From Pithys albifrons albifrons (lineage: Eukaryota; Chordata; Aves; Passeriformes; Thamnophilidae), in contig NC_092471.1 of assembly GCF_047495875.1 (NCBI RefSeq), positions 6,903,001 to 6,967,000 of the forward strand: DNA of 64,000 nt, written 5' to 3'. Both the position numbers and the translations under genes were made by a program. The notes beneath the pieces are model-generated. The model ran no database searches and was not told where the DNA came from. It was given only the letters and a program-made list of their open reading frames with translations. How positions within the stretch are numbered: the first letter of the stretch is position 1; each line of letters opens with the position of its first letter. This document shows, piece after piece, positions 12,362 through 25,700 of the stretch.

Positions 12362-14400
12362 ATATTAACAAACAGAAGTAAAGGGTTTCACCTCCTGTTT
12401 TACTTTTAGCCCAATCTGCTCAGAGAAACAAGGCACAGGAGGAGAGCAGGGTCCAACACGGGGCACCCCAGAGGAGAGGACCACGATCGCAGCCGGATCA
12501 TCGGCTCCATCCCAACATTGCAATGCCAGCCGGGCTCTGCCTGGACTCTCCCAGGCAGGGAACAGCTCCACGTCATGCCTGGGTGCTCTTATACCCCAAA
12601 CTCTTGGACTTTTAAATCAATTATTAAATTTTTAAAATCCAAAATGCACATAACAGAATTGTTTCAAACGGCCCCAGAGGTCAAAGCAGCTAATGATAAA
12701 AGAATTTAAGGTCTTATGGACTACAAACTTCAATCAAACAAGTTAGTTAAGTTGACTCACACTCTAGCTAGACGTTGGCACCACATCACTGGTAGCTGCA
12801 ACTGACCCAAGAAGCACTAAACTGAAATACACAGCACATTTGCACTGGGACAAGAAAAACCAAAGAGTTTCCCCCAGAGCTTTTTGGTTTTCTGAAAAAT
12901 TTGCCCACTGACGCCCAAGGTGGTTCTTGGTGTCTCAGGGGCATAGCAGATGCCAATGGGGCAGCCTGGTCCAGCACCAGCCACCTCACACGAGGGATCA
13001 ATACCCTTGGGCTGCGTGTGCCAGCTCACAAGAGGCTTACCTTGGTACTAAATTCTCAAAAATCAATCCAGATCTTGCAAATGGCACCTTACTGGCAGTC
13101 CTTGAGCTGTTCAAACCCTTGCTTATGAAACCGCAGTTCCCTCCGTGCTATAACCAGATATTCACATCAGTGTCATCTACTGATTTGAGAGCAGTGATGA
13201 GGAGCAGCAGCCTTTGAACTGCCCAACGTGCAAGGGGAAAGCAAAGGCTGCCCTCCCCCGTGTGCCTGCCCTGTCATGGCCTTGAGAAGGGATGCTGCCA
13301 CTTCCCTGGGAAAGGGACCAAGGCCTGCCCAAAACAGATGGCAGATGTAGAGCAGGAGGACCTCAAGCCCTGTCAGCTCCCACAGAGCCCCAAACTTCTC
13401 TCAGGAGGGGAAAGACTGTAGTAAGACAGTGTGTTAGTCACAGCACTGAGTCCCTGGGATGCTGTGAGTGGGATACAGCAGTGCCCAGATGGAGGCAGGT
13501 TGTGAGATTTCTGCCTTTCCTGTGGTAAAAATGTTTGGTGAATGATGGGGTCCTCTGCACGCAAAAAGCAACACAAGCACTTTGGAGTCTAAGTGACATT
13601 TTTGAGGTTGAGGGGAGGGAAAAACAATGTCTTATGTGAGACATTCAACCATGTACTGTTTGTGTTGAGTCTGAGGTCCTGTCCATATGCAGCATATAAA
13701 GATGCAATAAGGAATTAAAGATGTTGGAGGCAAAGCACAACTCCAAATGTAAAATGACACCATCAGAAGCTTAGCCCAAGCCTTTCTCGCACCTGTCCTC
13801 TGCTCTATCCAACCATTTAACACCAAACATTGTCCTCAAATTGTGTTCCAGCAGCCAAGTACCCTGTAACAGAAACTCAGCCCCAAATCACTATGCTAGC
13901 ATTTTACCCATTAGCAATGTGGGATCATGACCCTGAAGATGGAAACATCAAAGCCTGTCACTCTCAGAAGCCTCTCTGGTGGGGTACCTCCCACCACCTG
14001 GGCAGAGCTATGCCAGGGTGACTCCAGTCTCTTCCAGGAACCAGAGTCCCAGGGTACTCAGCCTTGGTGTGGAGGGATGGCGCTCATCCCGGACTAGCCC
14101 AGCTGGCCACTGGTTGTCACTGTTGCACCATTAAAATTGAGCTATGAAAGAAGGTGGGCTCTCCCCAGTTCAGGAGAGTGATCCCAGGGCATGGAGAACT
14201 GCCCACTCTGCTTGGGCTGTTAACAGAGAGGCAGTTTCAGTTTTCCTCCTGGTTTTGCTTTGTCCACCATCTGCAGTACACTTAAACACAGCTCCTTAAT
14301 TAGGTACATGGCTCAAATAAAAGAGGTTCTGATAGAGGGCCCAGTATTGACAGTGGATGGAGCATCCAGAATTCTTTTCTTGAGATCTTCACCTTACAAA
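12362..14400. other. Intergenic sequence, no gene recognised
   Basis: Mixed composition with a few CpGs near 12,480-12,530. Overlapping short open frames on both strands show no motif. No transposon recognised. Confidence 0.65.
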
Positions 14401-16130
14401 GAAGACTGAAACAGTTCACTGGAAAAGATGTTGCCTCTGTAAGATTTCAGAGTAAATTTTATAAACACTTATTCCTAAAAAGCTTTTCAATCTATTACAT
14501 TCTACTTTAAAACGTGGCAGTTTAAATGCAGTTTGTGTGTGTGTTTTGCCTTTAAGTTGGCTTATGCAGTTGTGCTTAGGTATGAAAATTGGGTGAGTTT
14601 TTGCACTGAACAATCAGCTCTTTAGGCAGAGTAACTGTGTGAAAAGACACCCACAAATAGAGACTACTTACAAGCCAGGACTTCACACTTTATTTTATAT
14701 AAGTAAAATTGGTTACTGTTTTAATACCAAACTGTGTTAAAACAGACATTTATTTAATTGGCAAAACTTGAAATTCCAACTTTTATTTATGTAGGGAATT
14801 CTGAGTGTTCGAATAGATGCATCACAGGTCATTGGCAACCTGAGAGTGTTTCTTTTACTAAAATCTGGAGTGTTTTTCCACTCTTAGTATTTTATTACAA
14901 ATAAAAGCCCTGCTACGTGTGAGCACTCAGTAACTGGCAATCAGCTGAGTTCATAGATGTGGTTGGGACTCTTGTGAAGGCTAAATTCAGAAGGAAACAT
15001 TTTTAAATAAATTCCTCTGTTTACTCAGACTGTTTTGCTTTGTGAAGGCCTCACTTCAGAGTAACCAGACTTTTGTGGCAGAGGCATAAATTCCAGGTTT
15101 GGGATGCCATTCCATGCCCTCATCACAGCAGCAGTTCCACACGGAGCTAGGTAAAGAGAAAGGTGTTTCCAGTCATTCCCTATTGGAAAGTAGATGTGGT
15201 TGTATGTCATGCAGCACAGAAGTAGTGACCAAGATGTAACCGCCCTGTAATGATTATCTTGAGGCAAAAACCTGGGTAGCAACCTCCATACAAACCAGGT
15301 AATACTGAAATTTATTTTTTTCACCACAAGATTGCTTCTAAGATAGCAGACTTAGGAAAGTTGTGCTCAGCTTTGATGTCTGAGGAAGCTGTTTTCCATG
15401 TAACAGAGGAGGAGGGGAGATAGGAAGGAATTTAGTCTTCCTGCTTCCGGCAAAGCTGAGAGGAGCAGGAGGAACCTTGACAGTCCATTGTTTCAGTTGG
15501 TTTTCCCAGCCTGGGACATGGTGAGATTGTATCATTGCCTGTTCTCCTCCTTTCTCAAAGTTTTTGATTGTATTTGTCTGTTTCGTTTGGTTTTGTCTCT
15601 CCTTATTTTCTTGTTACCCATTCCCTCTTTTCCCCTGGGGTTGGGCCCCACATAGTGTGTACAGATTGCATATGTGGTTGTAGATGCTAGAAAAATATAA
15701 TTTTTTTTTAAATTCAATTCAGTTTCTTTAAGTTCTTTTCTTTGCAGGTTTTCTTTCCCTTTGCTGGGAAGACACTGAGAGGAGGGAAGTTCAGGGTTAG
15801 TAAAAGAACTAGGCCAAACCGAGACAGGCCTGTTTCCTTTGGCAATGGGAAAGAGTTGAACAGGAATCACAACTTGCTGTTTCTACTAGATCCTCCAGAG
15901 GTAACTTGTATGATGGTGTGCCTATGTTTAGTGATCTGTTTGTTAGTTTTTATTTTTCTTCTGCTTTTCCAAGGCCTGAAGACATCTCATGAAGCAAATT
16001 ACTCCAGTGGTAAAGATCTGAACATTGTAGCCCCTTTGCGATATTCTCAACGCCTTTGTGAGAAGATGTGCCAGCTTCATGTGTCTCTTGACTTGGACAA
16101 CTGGGAGGTAGAATCAAAAGCCACTATTCA
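14400..16130. other. T/G-rich block of unknown origin
   Basis: The plus strand becomes strikingly T- and G-rich; for example 34 of 60 bases are T at 15541-15600 and 32 of 60 at 15901-15960, whereas neighbours are C/A-rich. A (TG)n run lies near 14532. An open frame at 15742-16137 includes a hydrophobic stretch, expected from T-rich codons. It could be an old insertion or a segment transcribed in the other direction; no LTR ends, reverse-transcriptase motif or target-site duplication were found. Confidence 0.5.
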
Positions 16131-19100
16131 TCCATGAACAAAGCAATACCTTACAAGAAACAAGTGCTGAAATAGGAGAGTAAAAAGGAATGTTACTGCT
16201 CTACAGGGGTTAAATATTTGATTCTTTTTAAGGAGAGTTGAGGAGTACTTGTTTTTAGCAGCTTTGAGAGAGAAGCTGTCTAAAATCCATGTGGATGGCT
16301 TAAGGTGAAATTTGACTGCCTGAGTCGCTAAATAAATCTGCCTTTTCAAAATCGTAATAAATTTATTCTGGTTTGTCTCGTCAGTTGAGACTGCTGGGAT
16401 CAACTGGCCATAGCAGTATCTAGATAGGCAGGAGCTCCAAAACATTCCCGGGAACACGGTGGTGTTGACAGTCTCCAATTGCAATGCTGGATTAGGTTTA
16501 TGTGTCTTGAACTGATACTGACATGCAACACCAGAGACACCAACAGGCAAGGCCTCCATCACAACATCCATCTCTCACCATGGCTGTACCTGGTTACTCA
16601 TAACATAAGAACAAGGTTACTGATAACATAAGAACATCTCATGCATGTGGTGGCACCAGTAATTTTTACAGAAGTGCTGGCAACTAAACTTTGCAAGGTA
16701 CCCCATCCGCACAGGCCCCTCTCCTTGCCACCTTAATCTCCCACACCATGAAGAGCACTTTTCCCTCAGTGCCTGCTGCTCCATCCTCTTCTCTCGTCCT
16801 CCCTTGCCCTAATCCCAGTTTATATGATAACAATTCCTCACCCAGAATAATTCCTCTGAAACCAGCAAGAATGAAACAGCAATCACAAAACCATCCATAA
16901 GAAGCAAATTCAAACCACTCAGCTCTGCAAACTCCACTGCTAGCTGTAGTATCACCTGTGCTTGTTGTTTCTCACCAGCTTTATCTCCTGAACTTCTACA
17001 TCCCCTCTCCTGCCTGCATCTTTTCTGTTGGGAAAACTCATGTCACCAAAGAAGGAGCTGTCAGAGAGTCAGCATCCCTGTGGGCTTACACTGAGGTGGG
17101 TTTGGGTTTTAAGGATTAGGCAAAGAGTGGAATAACTCTCAGGGATTGAAATAAAAATTAAAATAATTGCTTGTCATTGCCTCATTAAGTAGGATCCTGT
17201 GGAAAGCCTCGGGCTCCGCTCTTGGAAGCATTTCTGCACCACATTCCATACAGGGACACAGTTGTGTTCATTCCATTCCACCCCAAAACTAACAGTTAGC
17301 AGATGCCTTAAAAGCAACACCCACCCCATGGAGTGCATCACCCCAGGAGCGAGACCACAGCCTGGTGTTCCCCTGACTGAAAACACCATGACATGGAAAG
17401 GGGTGTGCAAAGATGTACAAACAATAAGGGTAGAGAAGAGGATGAGGCAGAAGTTAGGCTGGATGGGAGAAGAAATGAGACACCGCAGCAATGGCCATAA
17501 ACAAAAGGGATCCATCCCATTAGGTGAAGACATGTTTGAAGAACATGTACTGAGACCATAATGCTGGTAATCACTAATGTGTCATTAAAAACCATTATCA
17601 AAACCACAAGCATATTCTTAACTACACCAGAGAGCTCAGTTCCACCTCAGTGACTGAGATGCTTGAGCACATGCTGAATTTCTTTGCTGTGTGTGACCTA
17701 TATAATGGGTAGCTCTGGTCCAGGATTCCTGCAAGGAAAGGCCTCCATCAGCATTCAAGAAGGATGAAATCCTCCAAATTTACCCCTGAGCCCATGAAAA
17801 TTTTTCTCAGTGGTAAATGTACCTTTCTGGCTGGATCTCCCATGAAAGAAATCATCTCAGTGGCTCATCTCCTGGCTTTTTAATTCAGTATTCAAATCAC
17901 ATGCATGAAAATCATGTATAACTATCAAGATTAATAATGTAATCAAGTCTCATTTGGGCAAGATATCATCTTGCTTGTACTAATATTTGATTTCTATTAC
18001 AAATTCCTCATGCTACTAAACCTTCCCCTCTGTAACACTTGCTGGTAAGGATGGATGTAGAGATGGAGAAGACGATGGAAAACACTGAACCCCCACATCG
18101 AGGCAAATCTCAGATAATTATTTAGTGCATTTACATAGAGATAGTTCCAGTTTTATAGGAGACTAAAACACTGGACTATGTGCAGAATTAATCTGACATA
18201 ATGGAGATATTTTTCTGGGCTTATATACATACATCTTTCTTACAGGCAGATGCCAAGGACCAGAAAGGTTTTCAGATGGCAGCACTGCTGCTTGGCTGGC
18301 AGCTCATTAGCAACTGAGCACTTGTTTCAGCAATGCTGATGCAGCTACAAGTGTTGTATAAACTCCCATTAGGTGATCTGGGCTTGATGCCACACGCTTC
18401 TTTAATAGCAGTTGTGTTTTTCAGGGCAAACAAATTTTATTCCTTTCATGTTCAAATATGAAACACTTTCATGCCACATAAAATTATGTTAAAACACCCA
18501 AACTTACACACTGAAGTTTATTTTCACCAGAGAGGCATCAGACATGTATAGATAAAATGGAAGGATATTTCTGAGTTGTATATTATAAATGTTCATTGAA
18601 GTCAGAGTGGCTTTCACTGACTTCAGCAGACACTGGATGATATCTTTGAAGATCAAAGGGTACAATTATATCTTATGTGCTGCTGCGAATCTGAGTCTTA
18701 AGCAAATTATTCTGTTGGTCTCTTTTCTTTTTCAGAGCATACCTTGTTCTGCAAAAGAAAGGGCAGCTTTGGGATTGGAGGCTTGCAAATAGCCAAAAAA
18801 GAGAATTGCTATATTGCCCAAAAGACATCTGAGATACCTGCCAGGCTCCTTTACAGTGGGAAAGCTTGTCTTTAGAGCCATACTGCAGCTAAAAAGCCTC
18901 AGGAAAAAAGGAGTTGGACATGTAAAGCACACCCAGCCCCTTTTCATTACCAGAGGCTTGTGTGGCATCCCTGGCATCTACGTAGTCTGAAGACACCACA
19001 GCTGCCAGACAAGTGTGCCCACAACATATGAGCTGTTTACCAAGAGCAGCAGAGGTTGGAGGTGCAATGAGGACCATTATCCTCATGTCTCACAGGGGGT

Positions 19101-20068
19101 GCTCTTTATTTTTAAAGTGAAGGGGTAATCAGCAGGATGGGGCACTTGCCATAGGATGGGATAGGCTACAGTTAAGAGTAGCTGATTTTCCAGAGGACTG
19201 GAAGCACCATGTGACATCAATGATCAGAATTAGACTGGGGTCAGACCGTGTCCCAGGGAGTCTGCTGCTCTTGCAGCCCTCCTGTGGGCAGGGTGGGCCC
19301 TTGGCTTCTGCTCATTTCCTGAATTACACACTCATTACTCTCACATGAAGGAAGACTAGCAATGTACAATTATTTATTTCATCAACTAATCCCTTCTCAT
19401 CCAAGTTTTCACTTGACTTCACTTATTGTGCAGTTTTCCAATGCACCTTATACACAGCTGAGCATTTCTCCTTCCCTGGACACTGGTGACCACTGGAGTA
19501 AAAGCCCAGCTTGTTTCTCCAGCGGTGGGCTGTCTCCCACAGACTGGCTGCAGGCTGGGGACATGGCAGTTGGCAGATCCTTTGCAAGATGTAATTACAC
19601 TGCCAAGGCAGATGGGCATGGCAAGCCCTGGGAAAGGTGCAGCCTCATCCAAGAACCTTGTTCTATACAGGGCTCTGTATCCACTGTGTCCAACGGGAAA
19701 AAAAAACCAAAATGTGTTTATGTCATACAGAACCTGGGTGGTTCCAGATCTGCAACTGCCTTGGCAAGTTGCCACCTCCAATTTCAACATAACCATCTTG
19801 ATGCAGCCTCACAAAAATCCCTGCACTCAGAGGTCTGAACCAACACAGCTCCCAAAGGACCTCGCTGGCCACAGGCTAAGAACCTGAGCATCCTCCAGGA
19901 CAAGGGGCATTTTTAAACTAGCCACAGCTGTATTAGTCTGACTTTTGGCTAGCTGGAGCAAATCTAGCTTCTGGGTAGTTAGCTAAAAACTAAGCTGAAC
20001 CTCCTACACTTTATCCTTCCTCCTCACTTGCTTCCCCCAATCCCAAACTGAGCCTGCTCTCCTAATCC
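16131..20068. other. Intergenic sequence, no gene recognised
   Basis: Unique sequence holding the tandem duplication at 16592-16636. The 147-codon minus frame at 16128-16571 and the 120-codon frame at 17199-17561 have no motifs or splice context that support coding. Confidence 0.65.
16592..16636 (+). repeat. Two-copy tandem duplication, 23-bp period
   Basis: GGTTACTCATAACATAAGAA at 16592 is repeated at 16615 with one substitution (CAT to GAT), the two copies being separated by a single base. It looks like a small local duplication. Confidence 0.9.
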
Positions 20069-20430
20069 CGCAGCCCAGGCACTCCCTTTGTCACCCATCT
20101 GTCGGCAGCCACGTACGCCCCAGGGGCGCAGCTGTATCCCGACATACAGACGGCTGGGACAGAGGCACTCAGCATTTCGCCATCCTGGACAGCCGCAGTG
20201 GGTTTTTACTCAGTCGACACTGTCACCACCAGAGCTACTCAAGAACTGCAGCTCCGGCGGCAGCCCCGCGGTGCGCAGACACAAAAGCTGGAGTCTTTAA
20301 GGAGCTTTCAGTGCTCAAACGCAAACTTTCACCCATCCCAGAGAGCCGAGAGACGTGCGCAGGGACTGTCCCCTCCTTGGTCCAAGTCAGGAACCCAGTG
20401 CCACCTCCCCTCCAGGCACCTTGTGATCCG
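20069..20430. promoter_or_regulatory. CpG-dense cluster, possible small CpG island
   Basis: I count about 20 CpG dinucleotides in roughly 360 bp, 14 of them between 20102 and 20276, in otherwise CpG-poor intergenic DNA. Words such as CTCCGGCGG and CCCCGCGGTGCGC are typical of island cores. No TATA box, start codon with conserved coding sequence, or first exon could be tied to it. It could be the promoter of an unannotated transcript, an orphan island acting as an enhancer, or the decayed 5' end of a gene. Confidence 0.4.
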
Positions 20431-22534
20431 GAGCCTTTGCACCAGTGCCAGCATGATCATCCCACTGCAGGGCAGAAGCAACCCAGAAATCCCACCTTGG
20501 GCAAACATTGGTGACTGAAATCCCGTATTGCAACAAACCTATGTTTTTTTCCTCCAAAAAAGACTGCTATCAGACAACTCCCAGCAACCAGCTTTGTCTG
20601 TTGCTAGTCCTCACTTTACACACGTGGCAGCAGCCAACCACTCCTAGTGATGATTAAGGGCAGGTTACTGACAAACAGACCCAGTTTGGCAAGATTAATT
20701 AACATCTGGAAAGAAGTCTGAAGGTGTCAAGGACTTGTAGCTGTTATGGGTTGGACTCCAGTGGGCCCTCAAGGTCAAAGCCACTGTGCCATCTCCAATG
20801 CTGCAGGTAGTCCTGTGGATATGACCCATACCAGGGCTGAGAGGGCTCCAGAGGTACAGTGCCATACCTGGGCACATGCTCTGGCCTAGCTATTCCCAAG
20901 GCTATTCAAACAAGAACAGAGACAACAGAGCCCCAAAAGTCCTGATTTTGTCCCCCATGATGCTCATTCTTTTCAACATTCCCACACTGCTGCCACGTCT
21001 GAGAACTGCGATTCACCTGCGTCCCAGTTGAGAGCAGACAGAAGTGAATGAAATTTGCATTTTTATAGTACTCTCCATCCATCAGTATCTCACTGCTTTG
21101 ATTAAAAAAAAAAATCCCCACAGCGGCAGGAAAAAAAGCACCAGTAAGAAGTGCTGTCACTCCTCACAGCCCCCAGCTCCTCACAGAGCCCTTCCCTTTG
21201 GCTTTCCCACTGTCCCACACAGGCTCACCTACCAACTGCAGCTGGAAACATTTACATTTATAGTGCAGCCTTTAAAATAGAGCCCCAAAACTTTTCCTGC
21301 TCTTACGATCAAACCCTGTAACTATCAAACCTTTTGGGAGGAAAACAGATAGTGAGTTGCCTCTAATCAAGAAAGTAAAGTGAATTACTGCAATAGGGCA
21401 TCACCAGTGGCAGTAGAAACCTTCCCAGTTCAGAGGGTTTGGGGTCCAGCTGGCCATTTGACAGCCAGATTTTAAACAGATAACCTGGCAAAGATTAGTA
21501 TAATTAGCCCCAATGTAAAGAGTTCTGTTTAAGTGCATCTTACTGCCATGTGCGTGAACGATTTTCTAGACAAGCTCATCCACTCCTTGCCCTCAGCAGG
21601 AACCCCCCAGTTTTGTGTATTCATTAAAATCCTGTCCTAATTGCTCCCTCATCAGCTATGAATCTTAAGGAGCTTAACTGTTAGGGGTTAAATTGTGTTT
21701 ACTGACAAAAGATAGAATATTCACTAATAACAGAGATGGTGATGACTCAGGATTATCGCAGGGCCTCACACCCAAGGCTCTGGAGATGAGGCAGTAACAC
21801 TTATGCTGGGATTTTTGAGCCTTTAAAGATGAAAGACAGGCTTTGTCCAGACTGTACAGTGCAAAACACAACCCTGTGAGACTGCTGGCATCCCCTCCAG
21901 CCAGAGGAAGCTCAAACTGCAGCCTGCAACCCTAAAAACCATCTTCCCAAGGCACCCCCACCTGCCCTGCAGGAAGAGAACATCCAGCAGCCCAGCACAG
22001 GATGCTCACAGTTTGACCACTCACCCATTTCTGGGCAACACCCTCATCGATGAGCTCAGTTTTTTTTTTAGATTTAACCCAACAGAAAGTCACTGCTGAA
22101 CACAAATATTAGTTCAATTTTCAAAGCTCCTATCCCCTGGCTCTGGCTCACTGGTGGCTGCTGTGGGGCAGCCCCGCATCAAGTAGTTGATATATTTATG
22201 AAGTCCTAACTTCCAAAAAATATTGCCAGCAGCAGCTCATAATTCTCTGATATGTGACCTATGGTTTTTAAATACTGACCTGAACAGACTGGCTACTGGG
22301 AATAGATGTGTTTTTTTCCTTCCCAAGTTCTCCTCTGAGACATATTTACTGAAATACTTTATTACCTCATCACTGTGCATAATTTAAAACTGCAGTTAAG
22401 CACTCAGCATTTAAGTAAGAGCATGCATCATTCTGACAGCATTCAGCTGTGAGGGTATAAAAATCTCACAAGTGATAGCCCCAAAATTTCTTAAAATCCT
22501 CAGCTATTTACTCTGCAAAAATGTTCTGACTTAA

Positions 22535-22552
22535 GCACGTTCACCGACGTGC
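22535..22552. repeat. Inverted repeat GCACGT-N6-ACGTGC
   Basis: Two perfect 6-bp arms, each containing ACGTG/CACGT, are separated by TCACCG. Paired ACGTG words resemble bHLH-PAS half-sites. Whether they are bound is unknown. Confidence 0.7.
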
Positions 22553-22599
22553 ATTTTGAAGATTTAGCTTTTTGTGTTTCAAGGTAACTGTTTTGGATT

Positions 22600-22715
22600 G
22601 GCAAAATATGTGAATTTAATTAATGTAATCTAAACAAAAGAAGCATTTCAGACTTGCTTTAATCCATATGAGACCAATATGTTGATTTGTCAATGTGAAT
22701 TTAATTAGTGTCTTC
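22600..22715. promoter_or_regulatory. AT-rich cluster of TAAT-type motifs, possible enhancer
   Basis: GAATTTAATTAATGTAATC and GTGAATTTAATTAGTG lie about 80 bp apart, together with ATTGGC and CCATATGAG words. TAATTA cores are homeodomain-binding sites. The composition resembles conserved non-coding elements, but conservation cannot be seen from one sequence. Confidence 0.25.
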
Positions 22716-25700
22716 GAGTCTAAACTCCAACTCCCCCTTCTTTTATCTAATTATCACATTTATAAAAAACATTATCACATATTCGTTGGCCTAACTGGTT
22801 TGCCACGCAGTCAGACTGAAGTCCCAGAGTCAACATGCACTTCTAATAAGCTCAATATGTTTCAAGAGCACCGCGCTGGGCTCAATAGCATCCCACACAG
22901 CCCCTGCACGCTCCCTCTGGAGGGGCCGAGGACAACTCCACTGGCATTGTATCTTTTCCCCATCCTTTGCCATGCAAAGAAAGTGAGAACCTTCTGGTGT
23001 AACCATCAGTGAAATGCATCAATTATGCACCATTCTGGGGACGGCCACCACGAGGCATTCACTTATATATGACTAATTGAGCAGAGAACAATTGCTATTC
23101 ATTTCACAAGTGGTTCCCAAGGGCTACGAGGGGACTGCAGCAATTCAGTCTTCACCAAGTAAACATTCAAGTCACAAGCACGACCCAAATCTCTCCAGGG
23201 TGGTTAAAGATGTTCTCATTTCTTCCTACAGTCCATATTTGTTAAATCCAGCAAGGTGGTTCCCAAGGCCAGAGCTTCAGCTGGAAGTGGGTGCCAGGCC
23301 CTGGGGAATGGGCAGCAGAGCCAGGGCTGCAGCTGAACTTGGCCATGACCCCAGCAAAGCTCTCAGTGCCCAGAGACCTGCAAAGGGGCCTCGGGACAAG
23401 GTGCTGCACCTCCACTCAGGCCACCTGGCCAGTAGCAGGGAAGCTTTTCCCTGCAGAGAGAGCCAATGTGGGGAGTTCCCACCTGGCCACCCTGACCCTC
23501 AGAGAGTGTTCCACCCACACTGTTTCTCTGCGTGGCAACAGGATCAGGTCATTCAAATGATATGTGATCCCAGATCATTTTGTTCCCTTTCACATGAGAA
23601 ATGAATAAAGATTCTGAACATCCCCATTTTCCCAGTGATAAATGAAAATCCAGTGGGGCACAGCCAAAGCACATATTTCAAACCAGCCCTCCTCCCCAGT
23701 ACAGTAGCACCTCATTCTCCAGGTCATTCTGCTGCTCATCCTCTTTAAGCGGGGCAGCAAGATACAGCACAGCAACATGCTGAGGGTTTTTTTTTTTTCT
23801 GCATATAATTATTGTATTTGAAGATAAACTGCCCTCAGTTGTGATTATCAGGGAGTTTGGCTGAGAGATACTGTCAAGGAACATAACCACTGAGCTATTG
23901 AAGAAAATCAGAGCTTTACAAGAGCACTTGGATTGCATTTCTGCTCAGAAATGGGCAGATAGCTCTGCTAGAAGAGCAAAATCCTTGAAATGCTCTTTAG
24001 CACACTTTAGAAACTGAAATAGTGCCTGGATTGGTGCCCATCTGAGGTCCTTGGTTACCTTTGCCTGTTCTACCAACAGAGATGCCACAGCCTGTGTCAG
24101 GGATGAAGAGGAGCTGAGCTAGTGGAGGGGAAACGCACACCCACCTCAGAAACCAGGCATTGGAAGTCAGAGAAGAGAACTTGAGAAAAGTGGCCTGGGA
24201 AAGTTATTTAGGTCAAAATTCTCAGAAAGTCTTGAACCCTGGAGGACTGAGGAGCTGTTTCCCTCTAGAGACCTTGCCTCATGCACATGGTCCTGGTGAA
24301 TCTAGTCTCCTTAAAGCCAGCCTGGGCAATGGGATAAGGATGGAGCAGGGGATTTTTGGGAGCTCATTTACATAACTGATACAAACAGAAAAAGCCTGGT
24401 CTCACTATGGACAGAGAGAGTTAGGGAAGCATTCCAGCAAAGACAGATTCAACTGATAACAGCCAAATCATTATGAAGCTTTCCAAAAAGCAAGGAAATT
24501 CCAGGATAAGGCCAGTGGTGCAAGCAGGAGAGCTATGCAGCTTCCTCCAACAGCTGAGCCCAAGTTGTCCAATATCGAGTTTGAGCAGCAGGTGCCAGAA
24601 ATCATAGGAAATGGATCTAGAAGGGATGCCCTCATCCATTCTCCCGCTTCAAGATAGGCTGTATAAGCCTGCCTGACTGCATACATACTCACCATGCTGC
24701 TCTCAAATCCTACAGTGCCCCACATGACCTGGGCAATCCCATCCCTTGAGATTCTTTACATCTAGGAAGGGTTTCTGAGGATGAAGCCTACCCATTCCTG
24801 CTGCAGCTCAAATGCCTGACTTCTCATCTTAGCCCTTACAGATACAGCGAATGAATTACTTGTGCTCCCCGCAGCAGTTTTGGGTATTTGACTGCCACGT
24901 TGTTTTTTTTTCTGCATGTGTGCAAGATGGGATGGCAGGAGATGGGGAATCTCCATCAGCAAGAGACAATCTTTGTCATGCAAAAAGATGAAATTCTGCT
25001 TTTTGGCAAAAGTGAATTTTCATTAATTCCCCCAGCTGGAGGTTTACCATTTTCCAGAGGAATTTGGCCATTTTCCCAGTGTGCAAAGCCTCTGTGGGTT
25101 AGCACCAGCAGGGTTTCATTTTCACAAGATCAGACTCCAAGTATGCAATACAGCCTATTGTCTAAATACAGTATGAGCACAGCTCAAGCCACCTGATCAG
25201 GGCCTGGTTTCCTGGCATTTACTTTCCCCATCTGTTGGCTTTTAGCATAAATTGAAGCACAAGTGCCTACCAATACAAGTCTCGCATATGAACGTGCTCA
25301 CGGAGCTATAATCTAACATGCAGAGCATATTGGACCCGGTTCAGTTTACGTGAAACGCAAGGCACATCCCCAAGGCAGAACTGGAATTGCTTTGAGGGTG
25401 CATTCTTTGCCCAGACCTCTTTCTGCTGCACATGCACACACTGGAGACCTCTTTCTGAAAAGAGAGAAATGCACGTAAAATGGAGCTTCCCTCAGGCTGA
25501 CTCTGATTCCACCTCATTTCTCATCCAACCCCCAGTCACGTTCCAAATGAGCTTGGAGAAATCAAGGCTGTTATGTGAGACACAGAGTTTTGAATGATGA
25601 TCTCCCAAATCTCCTTGTACGTTAACGACTTGGATGTGCGAAGAAGTGACGCACTCTGCGCAGCAGGATGGCTCCCTGCAAAGCCACTCAGCACCTCAAG

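Noticed and set aside
16128..16571. 147-codon open frame on the minus strand, considered as a retroviral or transposon gene
   Set aside because: No reverse transcriptase, integrase, protease or envelope motif and no flanking LTR-like ends.
20744..20800. GGGTTGGACT...CTCAAGGTC, resembling part of a CR1 3' region
   Set aside because: The match is limited to two short words with a different spacer and no continuing similarity; too weak to call.
23077..23604. 175-codon open frame on the plus strand
   Set aside because: Lies in a locally GC-rich patch with another overlapping open frame; low-complexity residues, no domain.
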